Under the pieces are notes generated by a model, which searched no databases, was not told where the DNA came from, and worked only from the letters and a program-made list of their open reading frames with translations. From an uncultured Desulfobulbaceae bacterium (lineage in GTDB: Bacteria > Desulfobacterota > Desulfobulbia > Desulfobulbales > Desulfocapsaceae), in the NCBI GenBank assembly GCA_903887485.1, contig CAISPV010000006.1, forward strand, positions 16,805 to 80,804: a stretch of 64,000 nucleotides of DNA, given 5' to 3'. How positions within the stretch are numbered: the first letter of the stretch is position 1; each line of letters begins with the position of its first letter. The position numbers were made by a program, and so were the translations under genes. This document shows positions 34,213 to 45,626 of this stretch, in pieces.

Positions 34213-35853
34213 ATGAATGGAGCTGAACTTCTGGTGCGGTGCCTTGAAAATGAAGGAGTTGACACTATATTTGGTATTCCCGGCGAGGAGAATCTGATCT
34301 TTCTTGAGGCCCTGCGAACATCTACAATTCGTTTGATTCTGACCCGCCATGAGCAGGCGGCGGGATTTATGGCGGCCACTTATGGCAGGCTTACCGGCAG
34401 GCCCGGGGTCTGTCTTTCGACCCTTGGGCCGGGAGCGACGAATTTCGTCACGGCCGTTTCTTACGCATTGCTTGGCGGTATGCCCGTTCTCTTTATCACT
34501 GGTCAGAAGCCAATAAAAAAAAGTAAGCAGGGCCGTTTTCAGATCCTTGATGTGGTGCGAATGATGGGGCCTTTGACCAAATTCACCAAGCAGGTTGTCA
34601 CTGCCGGCAGCATCCCGCCACTGGTTCGCGACATGTTTAGAATCGCTACCGCCGAGAAGCCCGGTCCGGTCCATCTGGAGCTGCCGGAGGATATTGCCGC
34701 GGAAGAAACAGAGAACCAGCCTTTTGCTCTGACTCGTCTGTATCCACCCCATGCCAATCCTGCTTCCCTTGGCATAGCGGCTGATCTCATCAATCAGGCG
34801 CATTATCCCCTGTTTCTGTTTGGGGCTGAGGCCAAACGACCGGACGTATGCCAGGTTGCGCGCGAGCTTATTGACAAAACAGGTATCTACTTTTTTACCA
34901 CCCAGATGGGCAAGGGGATTATTGATGAGCACTCTCCCTATTCTCTGGGCACGGCCGCCCTTTCCGATCATGATTACCTGCATTGCGCTATTGAGCGTGC
35001 CGATGTAATTATCAATGTCGGTCATGATGTTGTTGAAAAACCGCCGTTTTTTATGAATCAAAGAGGGATGCAGGTCATTCATGTCAACTATTCACCTGCT
35101 GATATTGATGAAGTTTATTTCCCTCAGCATGAAGTTGTTGGTGATATCGGCACCAGTCTTACCCAGTTATTGCAACTCGTTCATAATCCATCTGGCTCAG
35201 ACTATGATTATTTTCAGCGCCTCCATGAAGAAATCAATACCCATGTCTATTGCGCGCAGGGCCATGATCGATTTCCTGCTACCCCGCAACGGATCGTCAG
35301 CGATATTCGCACTACGGTCGCTGCCAGCAGTATTGTCTCTCTCGATAATGGCATGTACAAGATCTGGTTTGCCCGCAATTTCAAGGCGACCCAACCAGAT
35401 TCACTGCTGCTCGATAATGCCCTGGCTTCAATGGGCGCCGGCCTTCCCGTAGCCATTGCCGCCAAACTCTTGTATCCGGAGAGGCAGGTTGTGGCTGTCT
35501 GTGGAGATGGCGGCTTTATGATGAATTCTCAGGAGATGGAAACTGCTATTCGTCTCAACCTGCATCTGGTCGTCATCATCCTGCGCGACAATGGCTACGG
35601 GATGATTAAATGGAAGCAGGGCGGGATGGGCCTTCCTGACTTTGGCCTTGACTTTTTGAACCCTGATTTTATACATTATGCACAGAGTTATGGGGCCAAC
35701 GGGTATCGTGTTTCTTGTGCCGGAGAACTTGCCCAGTTGCTGTCAGGATGCCTGAAACGGCCAGGTCTTCATTTGATCGAGGTCCCTGTTGATTACTCGC
35801 AGAATGAAAAAGTCTTTTTTCAGGAGCTTCGTGACAAGACCTGTCTCCTGTGA
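34213..35853 (+). CDS. Acetolactate synthase large subunit (ThDP enzyme)
   Basis: 546 residues. It has the three-domain ThDP fold of the acetohydroxyacid synthase family: catalytic Glu in RHEQAAGFMAATYGRLTG (about 45-62), and the ThDP/Mg motif GDGGFMMNSQEMETAIR with NGYGMIKWKQ in the C-terminal domain. The reaction would be pyruvate condensation to 2-acetolactate. No ilvN regulatory subunit or ilvC is adjacent, so it may be a stand-alone, catabolic-like or otherwise specialised enzyme rather than the main branched-chain pathway enzyme. The FAD-binding middle domain is harder to judge by eye. A weak GAGGAAG site lies 7-10 bases before the ATG. Confidence 0.87.
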   Translation: MNGAELLVRCLENEGVDTIFGIPGEENLIFLEALRTSTIRLILTRHEQAAGFMAATYGRLTGRPGVCLSTLGPGATNFVTAVSYALLGGMPVLFITGQKPIKKSKQGRFQILDVVRMMGPLTKFTKQVVTAGSIPPLVRDMFRIATAEKPGPVHLELPEDIAAEETENQPFALTRLYPPHANPASLGIAADLINQAHYPLFLFGAEAKRPDVCQVARELIDKTGIYFFTTQMGKGIIDEHSPYSLGTAALSDHDYLHCAIERADVIINVGHDVVEKPPFFMNQRGMQVIHVNYSPADIDEVYFPQHEVVGDIGTSLTQLLQLVHNPSGSDYDYFQRLHEEINTHVYCAQGHDRFPATPQRIVSDIRTTVAASSIVSLDNGMYKIWFARNFKATQPDSLLLDNALASMGAGLPVAIAAKLLYPERQVVAVCGDGGFMMNSQEMETAIRLNLHLVVIILRDNGYGMIKWKQGGMGLPDFGLDFLNPDFIHYAQSYGANGYRVSCAGELAQLLSGCLKRPGLHLIEVPVDYSQNEKVFFQELRDKTCLL

Positions 35854-35883
35854 TAAGTTTTTTGTGTTACGGTTTCTTTTCCC

Positions 35884-35927
35884 GTTTTTTCCATGCAGGT
35901 GATAGCGTTATTTTGTTGTGATGGCTT
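35884..35927 (+). repeat. Dispersed 44-bp intergenic motif, copy 1
   Basis: GTTTTTTCCATGCAG begins a 44-base segment that is identical at 34 of 44 positions to 40861-40904. It lies 38-81 bases upstream of the kinase at 35965. Confidence 0.5.
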
Positions 35928-35964
35928 ACTCGGATGTCCCTAATTTTTATCGTTCTGTAATCAC

Positions 35965-37968
35965 TTGCCTACTCCAGCCTCCATCAGTCAGCCGATAAAA
36001 AAATATCGGGCTATTGCCAGTGTGATCTGGGCCTTCACCGTCCTTTTTTCTTTTCTCTGGAATCAAGCTGATACTGTCCGCGAAAAAAATGCCATTGCCC
36101 TGGAAACAGCCAGGGGGTTTTTAACCCATATTGTTGCTGTACGCGCCTGGAATGCAGAACATGGCGGAGTCTTTGTTTTCACCGATGAAAAAAACCCTCT
36201 CAACCCATATCTGCCGGAAGATCAGCAAGGTATCGTGACCAATGATGGTCGCCTGCTGACCAGAATCAATCCAGCTTATATGACTCGGCAAATTGCTGAT
36301 ATTGCCGATCAGCAGAGCAAGGTGCGCTTTCATCTGACCAGCCTTAACCCCATTCGTCCTGAAAATAAGGCCCTGCCTTGGGAGGAGCCATGGCTCAAGG
36401 ATTTTGAGAAAGGGATTAAGGAGCAGAGCGTCTTTGTCAGCAGTCCGGAAGGGGAAATATTCCGTTATATGGCACCATTACGGGTCACTGGGGCGTGCCT
36501 TTCCTGTCATGATAGTTATAGCTCTGGTGAGATTCGGGGTGGGATCTCCATTTCCATGCCCCTGCATTTTCATAGATCTCCTTGGCCTCTTTTGCTTACT
36601 CATGTTGCGGCGGTGATCATGGGGTTATTGGTTATCCATTTTTTTGCCAGTCGGCTGGAGGCCCGCAGTCAACAATTGCTGGTTACAAATCAGCGTCTTC
36701 TTCAGGAGATTGAAGAGCATAAACAGAGTGAACAGGAGCTGGTCAAGATCAAGGAAGAGCTTGAACTCAGGGTTGCCAGTCGCACAGTCGAATTGAGGAG
36801 AACAAATACCCTCCTTGATGCCAAGATCAAGGAACAGCAGCAGGTTGAAAAAGCCCTGGTCGAAATTAATGATGAATTTATTCAGATCTTTAACAGTGCG
36901 CCCGATGGCATGCATATCATTGACAGGAACTTTACCGTCATTCGTGCCAACCGGGCATTCATGGCCCTTGTTGGTCATAGTAGCAGTGAGGCGATCACTG
37001 GGCGTAAATGCTTTGAGGTCTTTACCGGGCGGCTTTGTCATACTCCGGCATGTCCTCTGACCAGGATCCTTGCAGGCGCTGAAAGGGTGGAGGTGGAGGC
37101 GAGAAAAACACGGGTGGACGGCAGCAGTTTCCCCTGTATTGTAACCGCTACCCCCTTTCGTACGTCCAGCGGTAAATTGATTGGGATTATAGAGGTGTCA
37201 AGGGATATCACCAGTTGGAAGGATGCGGAAAAGGACCTGTCGCAGGCGGCCCAGAAGCTTCTTTCTCGCAACCAGGAGCTCCAGGACTTTTCGCATGTGA
37301 TCTCGCATGATCTGCAGGAGCCGTTGATGTTGATCCAGGCGTTCAGTCAGCGTTTACAAAGTAATTTTATAACGACACTTACTGAAAAAGGAAGGGTCTA
37401 TCTTGAACGGATTATCAGTTCGGCAGATCGCATGCAGATGTTGATTAATGGCCTGCTCTCCTATTCCAGGATCGAGAAAGACTTTCAACCTGTTACCCAG
37501 GTGCATCTGAACAGCATTATTCAGGAGGTTCTTGACGATCTGGCCATCAAGATTGAAGAGAGTGATGCCATTATTTTAATTGATGATCTGGGGGTTATCA
37601 TGGCAGACCCTTTGCATATGCGCCAACTTTTTCAGAATATCATTGGCAACAGTTTGAAATATCGTCATCCTGATCGCGCCCCTGAGATACGAGTTGAGCG
37701 CATCCAGGTACCAGAAGAATATGACGCCAAGGCTTATCTCTCCATTTCCATAAAGGATAATGGTATAGGGTTTAAGCCGGAATATCAGGAAAAGATCTTT
37801 GCTGTCTTCCAGCGCTTGCATACTCAGCAGACAATTAAGGGGACGGGAATCGGTCTGTCCATCTGCAAGAAGATTGTTGAACGGCACCATGGCACGATAA
37901 GCGCCGCAGGTGTTTATGGGCAGGGTGCTGAATTTATTATCACTCTTCCCCTGAGTCAGGTCGTATGA
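35965..37968 (+). CDS. Sensor histidine kinase with DUF3365-type CxxCH sensor and PAS domain
   Basis: 667 residues. TM helix at about 15-33, an extracytoplasmic DUF3365 (Tll0287-like) domain ending in CLSCHDSYSSGE (C178-x-x-C181-H182, a c-type heme attachment motif), a TM near 210-230, a coiled coil, a PAS domain at about 300-420 with several Cys, HisKA with His448 in VISHDLQEPL, and HATPase_c with NSLKYR, DNGIGF and GTGIGLSI. A covalently bound heme would make it a redox, NO or CO sensor. The start is uncertain: the frame opens with TTG at 35965 and has no clear ribosome site. No receiver gene is adjacent; aat follows 4 bases later. Confidence 0.9.
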   Translation: MPTPASISQPIKKYRAIASVIWAFTVLFSFLWNQADTVREKNAIALETARGFLTHIVAVRAWNAEHGGVFVFTDEKNPLNPYLPEDQQGIVTNDGRLLTRINPAYMTRQIADIADQQSKVRFHLTSLNPIRPENKALPWEEPWLKDFEKGIKEQSVFVSSPEGEIFRYMAPLRVTGACLSCHDSYSSGEIRGGISISMPLHFHRSPWPLLLTHVAAVIMGLLVIHFFASRLEARSQQLLVTNQRLLQEIEEHKQSEQELVKIKEELELRVASRTVELRRTNTLLDAKIKEQQQVEKALVEINDEFIQIFNSAPDGMHIIDRNFTVIRANRAFMALVGHSSSEAITGRKCFEVFTGRLCHTPACPLTRILAGAERVEVEARKTRVDGSSFPCIVTATPFRTSSGKLIGIIEVSRDITSWKDAEKDLSQAAQKLLSRNQELQDFSHVISHDLQEPLMLIQAFSQRLQSNFITTLTEKGRVYLERIISSADRMQMLINGLLSYSRIEKDFQPVTQVHLNSIIQEVLDDLAIKIEESDAIILIDDLGVIMADPLHMRQLFQNIIGNSLKYRHPDRAPEIRVERIQVPEEYDAKAYLSISIKDNGIGFKPEYQEKIFAVFQRLHTQQTIKGTGIGLSICKKIVERHHGTISAAGVYGQGAEFIITLPLSQVV

Positions 37969-37972
37969 CGGG

Positions 37973-38662
37973 ATGCCTCTTTTCAAACTGAGCGATGAAA
38001 TCATTTTTCCTCCGCCAGAGACGGCCGATGAAAACGGGCTTTTGGCCTTTGGTGGTGATCTGCAGCCAGCCAGGATTGTGGCGGCCTACCGATCAGGCAT
38101 TTTCCCTTGGTTCTCTCCTGGAGATCCGATTCTTTGGTGGTTTCTTGATCCCAGGTTGGTTCTTTTTTTGAACGATTTCAGGATCAGCCGCAGGCTGGCC
38201 CGGGATATCAGAGGGAAACAGTTTACGGTCACGTTTGACCGGGCCTTTGCCAGGGTTATGGCCTCCTGTGCTCAGGTTCGCCTTGAAAAGGGAGAGGGTA
38301 CCTGGATTAGTAACGAGATGTACGAGGCCTATTGCCGGTTGCATGATCTGGGATATGCCCATTCGGTTGAATGCTGGCAGGGTGAGACCCTGGCAGGTGG
38401 CTTGTACGGCATTGCCCTTGATCGGATTTTTTTTGGTGAATCGATGTTTACCCGTGTCAGCAATGGTTCCAAGGTTGCCCTTGTTGCTTTGGTTGACAGG
38501 TTGAAAGCGGCAGATTATCAGCTTATAGATTGCCAGATGACTACCCGGCATCTTGTAAGCTTTGGGGCGCGAGAAATTTCCGGAACAGAATTTCTCGATC
38601 AGCTCCATTCTTTTATTCAAACAACTGTTCCCGATGGAAAATGGTGCAATGATATCTTCTGA
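37973..38662 (+). CDS. aat: Leucyl/phenylalanyl-tRNA-protein transferase
   Basis: 229 residues, full family length. The hallmark N-terminal stretch FPPPETADENGLLAFGGDLQPARIVAAYRSGIFPWF and the GGLYGIALDRIFFGESMF and DCQMTTRHLVSFGA motifs are all present. It transfers Leu or Phe from aminoacyl-tRNA to proteins with N-terminal Lys or Arg, marking them for ClpS/ClpAP degradation (N-end rule). It starts 4 bases after the kinase stop and overlaps the next gene by 14 bases, so the three genes are probably co-transcribed. Confidence 0.96.
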   Translation: MPLFKLSDEIIFPPPETADENGLLAFGGDLQPARIVAAYRSGIFPWFSPGDPILWWFLDPRLVLFLNDFRISRRLARDIRGKQFTVTFDRAFARVMASCAQVRLEKGEGTWISNEMYEAYCRLHDLGYAHSVECWQGETLAGGLYGIALDRIFFGESMFTRVSNGSKVALVALVDRLKAADYQLIDCQMTTRHLVSFGAREISGTEFLDQLHSFIQTTVPDGKWCNDIF

Positions 38663-39233
38663 CAACAAAAAGGTTTGTGACGGCTGTGGTAAACAGGCTC
38701 TTCTGCAGGACATGCAGGGGAATGAATTCTGTGATTCGTGCGGGCAGCTCGCCCGGATTATGCAAACAGACCCGCAATTATTGCGGAAGATCTGCACCTT
38801 GATCCGTTCTGATCTGCATGAATCTGATAGCAGTGAGCAGGTGTGTCCAGCCACAGTGTCTCTGGAGCTGCCCGAAGTCCTTGATGCTGTCCGCTACCGC
38901 ACCCGAGATCGGGAGCTCAATACCTGGTATGTGTCTGTGAGCGAGCTTCAGGGCAATCCCGTCGAGATCTTTGCCTCAACTGCCTTTGATCGAGATCATC
39001 ATCTTCAGTCTCGTATCTCCAATCTGACCACCATCACCCGTCTGGTTTCTCTGGTGTTGCGGCATGTCTTTCTTGGTGAAGTGTTGAGCCTTGAAAAGAC
39101 GATCAAGCAGTTACATCGGAGTTCCCGGCAAAAAAATGACCTTCCCGATATGCTGACCCGGGTGTTGAGCCGTTATGTCAGGCATCCCGAAAAGATGTTT
39201 GATGGTCTGGAGGAGAGTGATCTGGATTCGTAG
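38649..39233 (+). CDS. Small protein with N-terminal Cys4 zinc-finger-like motif, unknown
   Basis: 194 residues from the ATG at 38649; an ATG at 38634 is also possible. The N-terminus has CDGCGKQALLQDMQGNEFCDSCGQ, two CxxC pairs 15 residues apart that should bind zinc. The rest is a mixed alpha/beta region with no motif I recognise. It overlaps aat by 14 bases and converges with serS 26 bases later. Its position may link it to protein turnover, but there is no direct evidence. Confidence 0.72.
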   Translation: MISSDNKKVCDGCGKQALLQDMQGNEFCDSCGQLARIMQTDPQLLRKICTLIRSDLHESDSSEQVCPATVSLELPEVLDAVRYRTRDRELNTWYVSVSELQGNPVEIFASTAFDRDHHLQSRISNLTTITRLVSLVLRHVFLGEVLSLEKTIKQLHRSSRQKNDLPDMLTRVLSRYVRHPEKMFDGLEESDLDS

Positions 39234-39259
39234 AGGGGTTATAGGTAAAACCTGCATTT

Positions 39260-40537
39260 CTAAAATCTTTTTTCAAAATAGGGGGCAAGGACTTCCGGGA
39301 TCTTTATTGAACCATCCTCCTGCTGATAGTTTTCCAGGATGGCCAGAAGGGTGCGACCTACGGCCAGTCCTGAGCCATTGAGTGTGTGGACCAATCGGCT
39401 CTTTTTCTGGCCATTGGGGCGGTAGCGGATGCCGCCGCGCCTGGCCTGGAAATCAAGAAAATTGGAACAGGAGGAGATCTCTCTGTAGGTCTCCTGGCCT
39501 GGCAGCCAGACCTCGATGTCGTAGGTCTGGGTGGCGGAAAAACCAAGGTCGCCGCTGCAGAGTTTGACCACCCGGTAGTGCAGGCCAAGGAGTTGCAGCA
39601 CTTCTTCGGCGTCAGCCAGCAGTGATTCAAGTTCCTGGGCGGAATCTTCCGGGGTGGTAAATTTAACCAGTTCAACCTTGTCAAACTGGTGCTGCCTGAT
39701 TAGCCCTCGGGTGTCGCGGCCATGAGAGCCGGCCTCGGAACGGAAGCAGGGGGTATAGGCGGTAAATTTAACAGGTAGATTCTTTTCTTCCAGGGTTTCA
39801 TCGCGGAAGATATTGGTGACAGGGACTTCAGCTGTCGGAATCAGGTAGAGGTCCCATCCCTTGATTCGAAAAAGATCTTCCTCGAATTTTGGCAGTTGGC
39901 CGGTAGCGGTCATGGACGCTGAGTTCACCAAGAATGGCGGGAGAATCTCTTCATAGCCGTGTCTCTGGGTGTGCAGGTCGAGCATGAAGTTGATCAGGGC
40001 GCGCTCAAGGCGTGAGGCGAGTCCGGTGAGCAAGGCGAATCGTGCCCCGGTTATCTTGGCTGCTCGTTCAAAATCGAGGATTTTCAGGTCCTCGCCAACT
40101 TCCCAGTGTGGCTTGGGCGGGAAGGAGAATGTTGGTTTTGTCCCCCATTGTTTGATCTCCACATTGTCACTGTCATTCTGGCCAACGGGCACGGAGTCGC
40201 TGCATAGATTAGGGATGGCCATGACAATTTCCTGAAGACGGTCCTGGATCACAGCCAACCGGTCGTCAAGTTCTTTGATTCGGTCGGAGGTCTTTCGCAT
40301 CTCCAGTACCATGGGCTCGGCCTGGGCGTTGTCTTCGGGGCTGCCCTTTTTGAGCGTGGCAATATCCTTTGAGACTGTATTTCGTTTATTTTTCAGGGCT
40401 TCAACCTCGGCGAGCAGGGTGAGTCTTTCCTGGTCAACTGCCGCGAAATCAATCAGTTTGTCCAGGCTCAGTCCCCGTTTTGCGGTCTTCTCCTTGACAA
40501 GCTCCAGGTTCTCTCGGATAAATCGTAATTCAAGCAT
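39260..40537 (-). CDS. serS: Seryl-tRNA synthetase
   Basis: 425 residues. The N-terminal coiled-coil tRNA-binding arm starts [22 protein letters not shown]. The class II catalytic core has motif 2 around [26 protein letters not shown] and motif 3 around [20 protein letters not shown]. It charges tRNA-Ser with serine and also supplies the charged tRNA for selenocysteine synthesis where present. All core elements look intact. It is a single gene downstream of tRNA-Ala on the same strand, separated from it by a terminator. Confidence 0.97.
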   Translation of the reverse strand: MLELRFIRENLELVKEKTAKRGLSLDKLIDFAAVDQERLTLLAEVEALKNKRNTVSKDIATLKKGSPEDNAQAEPMVLEMRKTSDRIKELDDRLAVIQDRLQEIVMAIPNLCSDSVPVGQNDSDNVEIKQWGTKPTFSFPPKPHWEVGEDLKILDFERAAKITGARFALLTGLASRLERALINFMLDLHTQRHGYEEILPPFLVNSASMTATGQLPKFEEDLFRIKGWDLYLIPTAEVPVTNIFRDETLEEKNLPVKFTAYTPCFRSEAGSHGRDTRGLIRQHQFDKVELVKFTTPEDSAQELESLLADAEEVLQLLGLHYRVVKLCSGDLGFSATQTYDIEVWLPGQETYREISSCSNFLDFQARRGGIRYRPNGQKKSRLVHTLNGSGLAVGRTLLAILENYQQEDGSIKIPEVLAPYFEKRF

Positions 40538-40580
40538 AATAGATTGAATGGGTATTCGTAATTTTTAGAGGAAATCTGCC

Positions 40581-40622
40581 AAAAAAAAAGGCAAGTTGCA
40601 GGATGAATCCTATAACTTGCCT
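40581..40622 (-). terminator. Terminator downstream of tRNA-Ala
   Basis: On the minus strand AGGCAAGTT pairs with AACTTGCCT around a 15-base loop and is followed by a run of nine Ts. Confidence 0.85.
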
Positions 40623-40634
40623 AAAATGTCGTAA

Positions 40635-42095
<1,461 letters not shown>

Positions 42096-42208
42096 AAGGA
42101 ATTTGGACATCATATTGCAAGGCCTTGGCTGTTTGATAGGGACAAGTTGTCTACTATGAAAAATTGTGCCATCAATTACCGGTGAGCGTCATTGAAGAAT
42201 AGAAAGTC

Positions 42209-43096
42209 TTGAAGAAAGCATCCAGCGTTAAAAAGGCTCAGTCTCGTTTAGGAACGGCGAGGTCACTCTTTCTTGGTGGGGTATTGCTGGTTCTTGCCCT
42301 TTTCTTGCTTGGTTCCACCGTGGGTGGACAGTTTGGGGTAGTGCAGCAGATGATCATGCAAGCTCTGGGGCCAGTGCAGAGTGGAACTTCCAGAATGATC
42401 GGCTCATTTCAGGTGTTTGCTGGTGATTATCTGGCCTTGTGGACTATCAGGGATGATAATAAGCACCTGCGGTTAGTGATTGCTGATTATCAGCAACAAC
42501 TGGATCAGTATCGTGAGGCCTATGCGCGAAATCGCTATCTGGAAAATGAACTTAAATTCAAAAAGGAAGAGAATTTTCCCTCTCTTACCGCCCGGGTAGT
42601 TGGCAAAGATCCATCTTTCTGGTTTCAGACCTTGATTGTGGACAGGGGGAAAGGTGATGGGGTGATTGCCGGGATGGTTGCTCGCACTTCATTGGGTGTG
42701 GTCGGACAGGTGATCCAAGTTTCTGATAATTACGCCAAGATTCTTCTCACGAATGCCCCGAGTAGCGCTATTGATGCCATGATCCAGAAAAATCGGGTGC
42801 GTGGTATTTTAAAGGGGGCAGCTGATAAGGGGTATGTCCTCTATTATGTCCTCAAAAATGCCGATGTTGTTGTCGGTGATCGTGTTGTCACTGCGGGTAT
42901 TGGTGGCGTTTTTCAGTCAGGAATTCCGCTTGGCACCGTGTCCGCAGTGCGTTCAAAGCGCAGGGGGATGTTTCAGGAGATTGAGGTCGCTCCTATTGTT
43001 GATTTTGGGCAATTGGAGATGGTCTTTATTGACCTTTCCGAAAAACAGAAAATAGCTGAAGAAATGGGACATGCTGTTGATCCTGTTGGCGAGTAG
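42209..43096 (+). CDS. mreC: Rod shape-determining protein MreC
   Basis: 295 residues. One N-terminal TM helix (about 19-38), a periplasmic coiled coil (about 75-112), then the beta-barrel-like MreC domain with VVGKDPSFWFQTLIVDRGKGDGVIAGM and GVVGQVIQVSDNYAKILLTNAPSSAIDAM. It scaffolds PBP2 and links it to MreB/MreD. The start is a TTG at 42209; no ATG fits upstream because a TAG closes the frame. 113 bases after mreB and 5 bases before mreD. Confidence 0.93.
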   Translation: MKKASSVKKAQSRLGTARSLFLGGVLLVLALFLLGSTVGGQFGVVQQMIMQALGPVQSGTSRMIGSFQVFAGDYLALWTIRDDNKHLRLVIADYQQQLDQYREAYARNRYLENELKFKKEENFPSLTARVVGKDPSFWFQTLIVDRGKGDGVIAGMVARTSLGVVGQVIQVSDNYAKILLTNAPSSAIDAMIQKNRVRGILKGAADKGYVLYYVLKNADVVVGDRVVTAGIGGVFQSGIPLGTVSAVRSKRRGMFQEIEVAPIVDFGQLEMVFIDLSEKQKIAEEMGHAVDPVGE

Positions 43097-43101
43097 ATAT
43101 T

Positions 43102-43638
43102 ATGCTGATGCTCAGTTTTTTTCTGGTTGGAATATTTCTTATCATAAGTCAGACTTCAATTTTTTTCCTTTTTCCCTCCTGGCTGGGGAGTCCGGATCTG
43201 ATCTTTATCTTGATAGCTTTTATTGCCTATCGTTTTGACTGGTTGCGTGGGTTGTGTCTCGTTCTTGTCTTTAGCTGGATCATGGATGTTCTTTCAGGAC
43301 TTTATCTGGGGACGTATCCTCTGCTCTATCTTTTTCTTTTTGTTTCCCTCAAGATTTTCAAAGAAAAGAGTCCGGTTAAAGAGGTTGCCTATCAAGTTCC
43401 CTTGGTGGGGGTCGCTTTTTTGGTCGAGTATTCTGGCATGTATTCTGTTTATTCGTTGGCCTTGCCGGGTATCTTGCCTGAGTGGTCATGGGCCAAGATT
43501 CTGCAAGAGACGTTAATCCTGATTGTGGCCACCATTCCCTGCTTCCTTCTTTATAATAGCTTGTTTGAACATATGTCCAAACGTCGTTTCGTCGCCCCTC
43601 GCATTCTGCGAAAGCGTTCAGGGAATTACTTTCGTTGA
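43102..43638 (+). CDS. mreD: Rod shape-determining protein MreD
   Basis: 178-residue integral membrane protein with about five to six TM segments, including the usual FPSWLGSPDLIFILIAFIAYRFDWLRGL near the N-terminus. It is small and poorly conserved, so the assignment rests on hydropathy, size and its place between mreC and mrdA. It helps to activate PBP2-RodA. Confidence 0.88.
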   Translation: MLMLSFFLVGIFLIISQTSIFFLFPSWLGSPDLIFILIAFIAYRFDWLRGLCLVLVFSWIMDVLSGLYLGTYPLLYLFLFVSLKIFKEKSPVKEVAYQVPLVGVAFLVEYSGMYSVYSLALPGILPEWSWAKILQETLILIVATIPCFLLYNSLFEHMSKRRFVAPRILRKRSGNYFR

Positions 43639-43665
43639 CAGAGGTTCCTGCTGCGGATTTTAAAA

Positions 43666-45567
43666 ATGATTAAATGGAATTTTCTGAAAGAACTTGGGGA
43701 TATCTCTGAGCACGATCAGGCTGCTCTGGATGGACTGCGTAAGCGGGTCTTGGGCACAGGGGCGGTGGTGGTATTTTTTGTCGCGATCATTCTTCTTCGT
43801 CTCTGGTTTTTGCAGATTCATAAAGGTGAGGAGTATAAAAGCAGGGCTGAGAATAATCGAGTACGTATTCGTGAGGTGGCCCCTCCCCGTGGGGATATCC
43901 TTGACCGCAATGGGAAAGAGCTGGTGACTAATCGGCCTTCATTTAATGTGGTGCTGGTGCGTGAGGATTCTAATGACATTGATGGCCTTTTGAAACGATT
44001 GTCGGTAGTGCTCAAAGAAGATGTCTCGGTTCTCTGGGAACGGATCAGGGATGCGGAGAGTAAGCAAAGGCATATTCCGGTTCGATTAAAGGAAAATCTG
44101 AGTTGGGACACCTTGGCCTATCTGGAAACGCATAATAAGGATTTTCCAGGGATTCGTATTGAGGTTTTTCCTGGCCGATTTTATCATTATGGGGATATGG
44201 CTGCTCATGTTATTGGCTACCTGGGTGAAATCAGTAAAAATGAGCTGGAAGAGACAAATACTGATTTTTATCGGGGGGGAGACCTGGTTGGCAAGATGGG
44301 TCTTGAAAAACTCAGGGAAAAAGAATTGCGCGGCGAAAAGGGAAATAGTTCTTCGGAGGTGAATGCCCGCGGCTTTGAGCAGCAGCTGTTGACCCACGTG
44401 GAACCTGTGCCTGGCAATGAGGTGCGTCTGACCCTTGATATAGATTTGCAGAAGGTCGCGGAAGAGTCCATGGACGTCGATGAAAAATCCGGGGCGGTGG
44501 TGGCCATGGAGGTGAAAACCGGAAGAATTCTGGTGCTGGCCTCGACCCCGCGTTTACATTTGGCTGACTTTGATGGTGGAATCTCAAGTAAAAACTGGAG
44601 CGCACTTCTGGATAACCCCAAGCATCCCTTGATCAATAAGGCCTTGCAGGCCATGTATCCACCGGGATCAACGTACAAGATGGTTACCGCGCTGGCAGGA
44701 TTGGCCAAGGGGGTGATCACCAAGGACACAACATTCTTCTGTCCTGGCCATATTGATTTTGGTAATCGGCAGTATAACTGCTGGAAACATGGCGGGCATG
44801 GGACGGTAAATTTGAAGCGGGCTATCAGTGAGTCCTGTGATGTTTACTTTTATCAGGTAGGGATGCGGTTAGGGGTTGATGCCCTGGCGGAATATGCCAA
44901 TAAGCTTGGACTTGGGCTTAAGACCCAGGTGGAGCTTGAAAATGAAAAGAGTGGACTTATCCCGACAAAAGAATGGAAAAAAAAGAAGTACGGGGTGAAG
45001 TGGCAGGATGGTGAGACCTTGTCGTTGGCTATTGGTCAGGGGTTTAATTTGATAACCCCGCTCCAGCTCTGTCAGATGACGGTTATCCTGGCAAACGGTG
45101 GGAAGCGGTATGTGCCGCAACTCATTGAGAGTGTTACGGATGCGGATGGAAATGTTCTGGAGTCATTTACGCCAAAGCTGGCAGGCGAGCTCCAGGAGAA
45201 TGAAAAAAAATATCTGACACTGATCCGGGAAGGGATGGTTGAGGTTATCCAAGGGGCCAGAGGGACAGCCCGTGTGGCTCGTATTGAAGGCATCAATATG
45301 GGGGGCAAGACCGGTTCGGCGCAGGTGGTGCGCCTGGAACAGTACAAACATCTCCAGGAAGAGAATATTCCTTATAAATACAGGGATCATGCCTTGTTTA
45401 TCTGTTTTGCCCCGGCCGACGACCCTGAAATTGCAGTGACTGTTGTCGTTGAACACGGTTTGCATGGTGGATCGAGCGCAGCGCCTGTGGCCAAGGCTGT
45501 TATGCAGAAATATTTTGCCAACAGGATCGCCGTTGATCAAATCAGGAAAGCTGTCACTCCTCAATAA
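43666..45567 (+). CDS. mrdA: Penicillin-binding protein 2 (elongation transpeptidase)
   Basis: 633 residues. TM helix at about 26-45, a pedestal/dimerisation domain beginning RAENNRVRIREVAPPRGDILDRNG, and a transpeptidase domain with the active-site STYK motif in YPPGSTYKMVTAL, the second motif SCD in ISESCDVYFYQ, and KTGSAQV. It cross-links peptidoglycan during cylindrical growth together with RodA. Length and motif order are normal for PBP2. Confidence 0.96.
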   Translation: MIKWNFLKELGDISEHDQAALDGLRKRVLGTGAVVVFFVAIILLRLWFLQIHKGEEYKSRAENNRVRIREVAPPRGDILDRNGKELVTNRPSFNVVLVREDSNDIDGLLKRLSVVLKEDVSVLWERIRDAESKQRHIPVRLKENLSWDTLAYLETHNKDFPGIRIEVFPGRFYHYGDMAAHVIGYLGEISKNELEETNTDFYRGGDLVGKMGLEKLREKELRGEKGNSSSEVNARGFEQQLLTHVEPVPGNEVRLTLDIDLQKVAEESMDVDEKSGAVVAMEVKTGRILVLASTPRLHLADFDGGISSKNWSALLDNPKHPLINKALQAMYPPGSTYKMVTALAGLAKGVITKDTTFFCPGHIDFGNRQYNCWKHGGHGTVNLKRAISESCDVYFYQVGMRLGVDALAEYANKLGLGLKTQVELENEKSGLIPTKEWKKKKYGVKWQDGETLSLAIGQGFNLITPLQLCQMTVILANGGKRYVPQLIESVTDADGNVLESFTPKLAGELQENEKKYLTLIREGMVEVIQGARGTARVARIEGINMGGKTGSAQVVRLEQYKHLQEENIPYKYRDHALFICFAPADDPEIAVTVVVEHGLHGGSSAAPVAKAVMQKYFANRIAVDQIRKAVTPQ

Positions 45568-45626
45568 AGACTGTCGTCTTGTTTATTGTTGATCTGCCTC
45601 AAAATTCTTTTATGGAAGGGTAAAAA

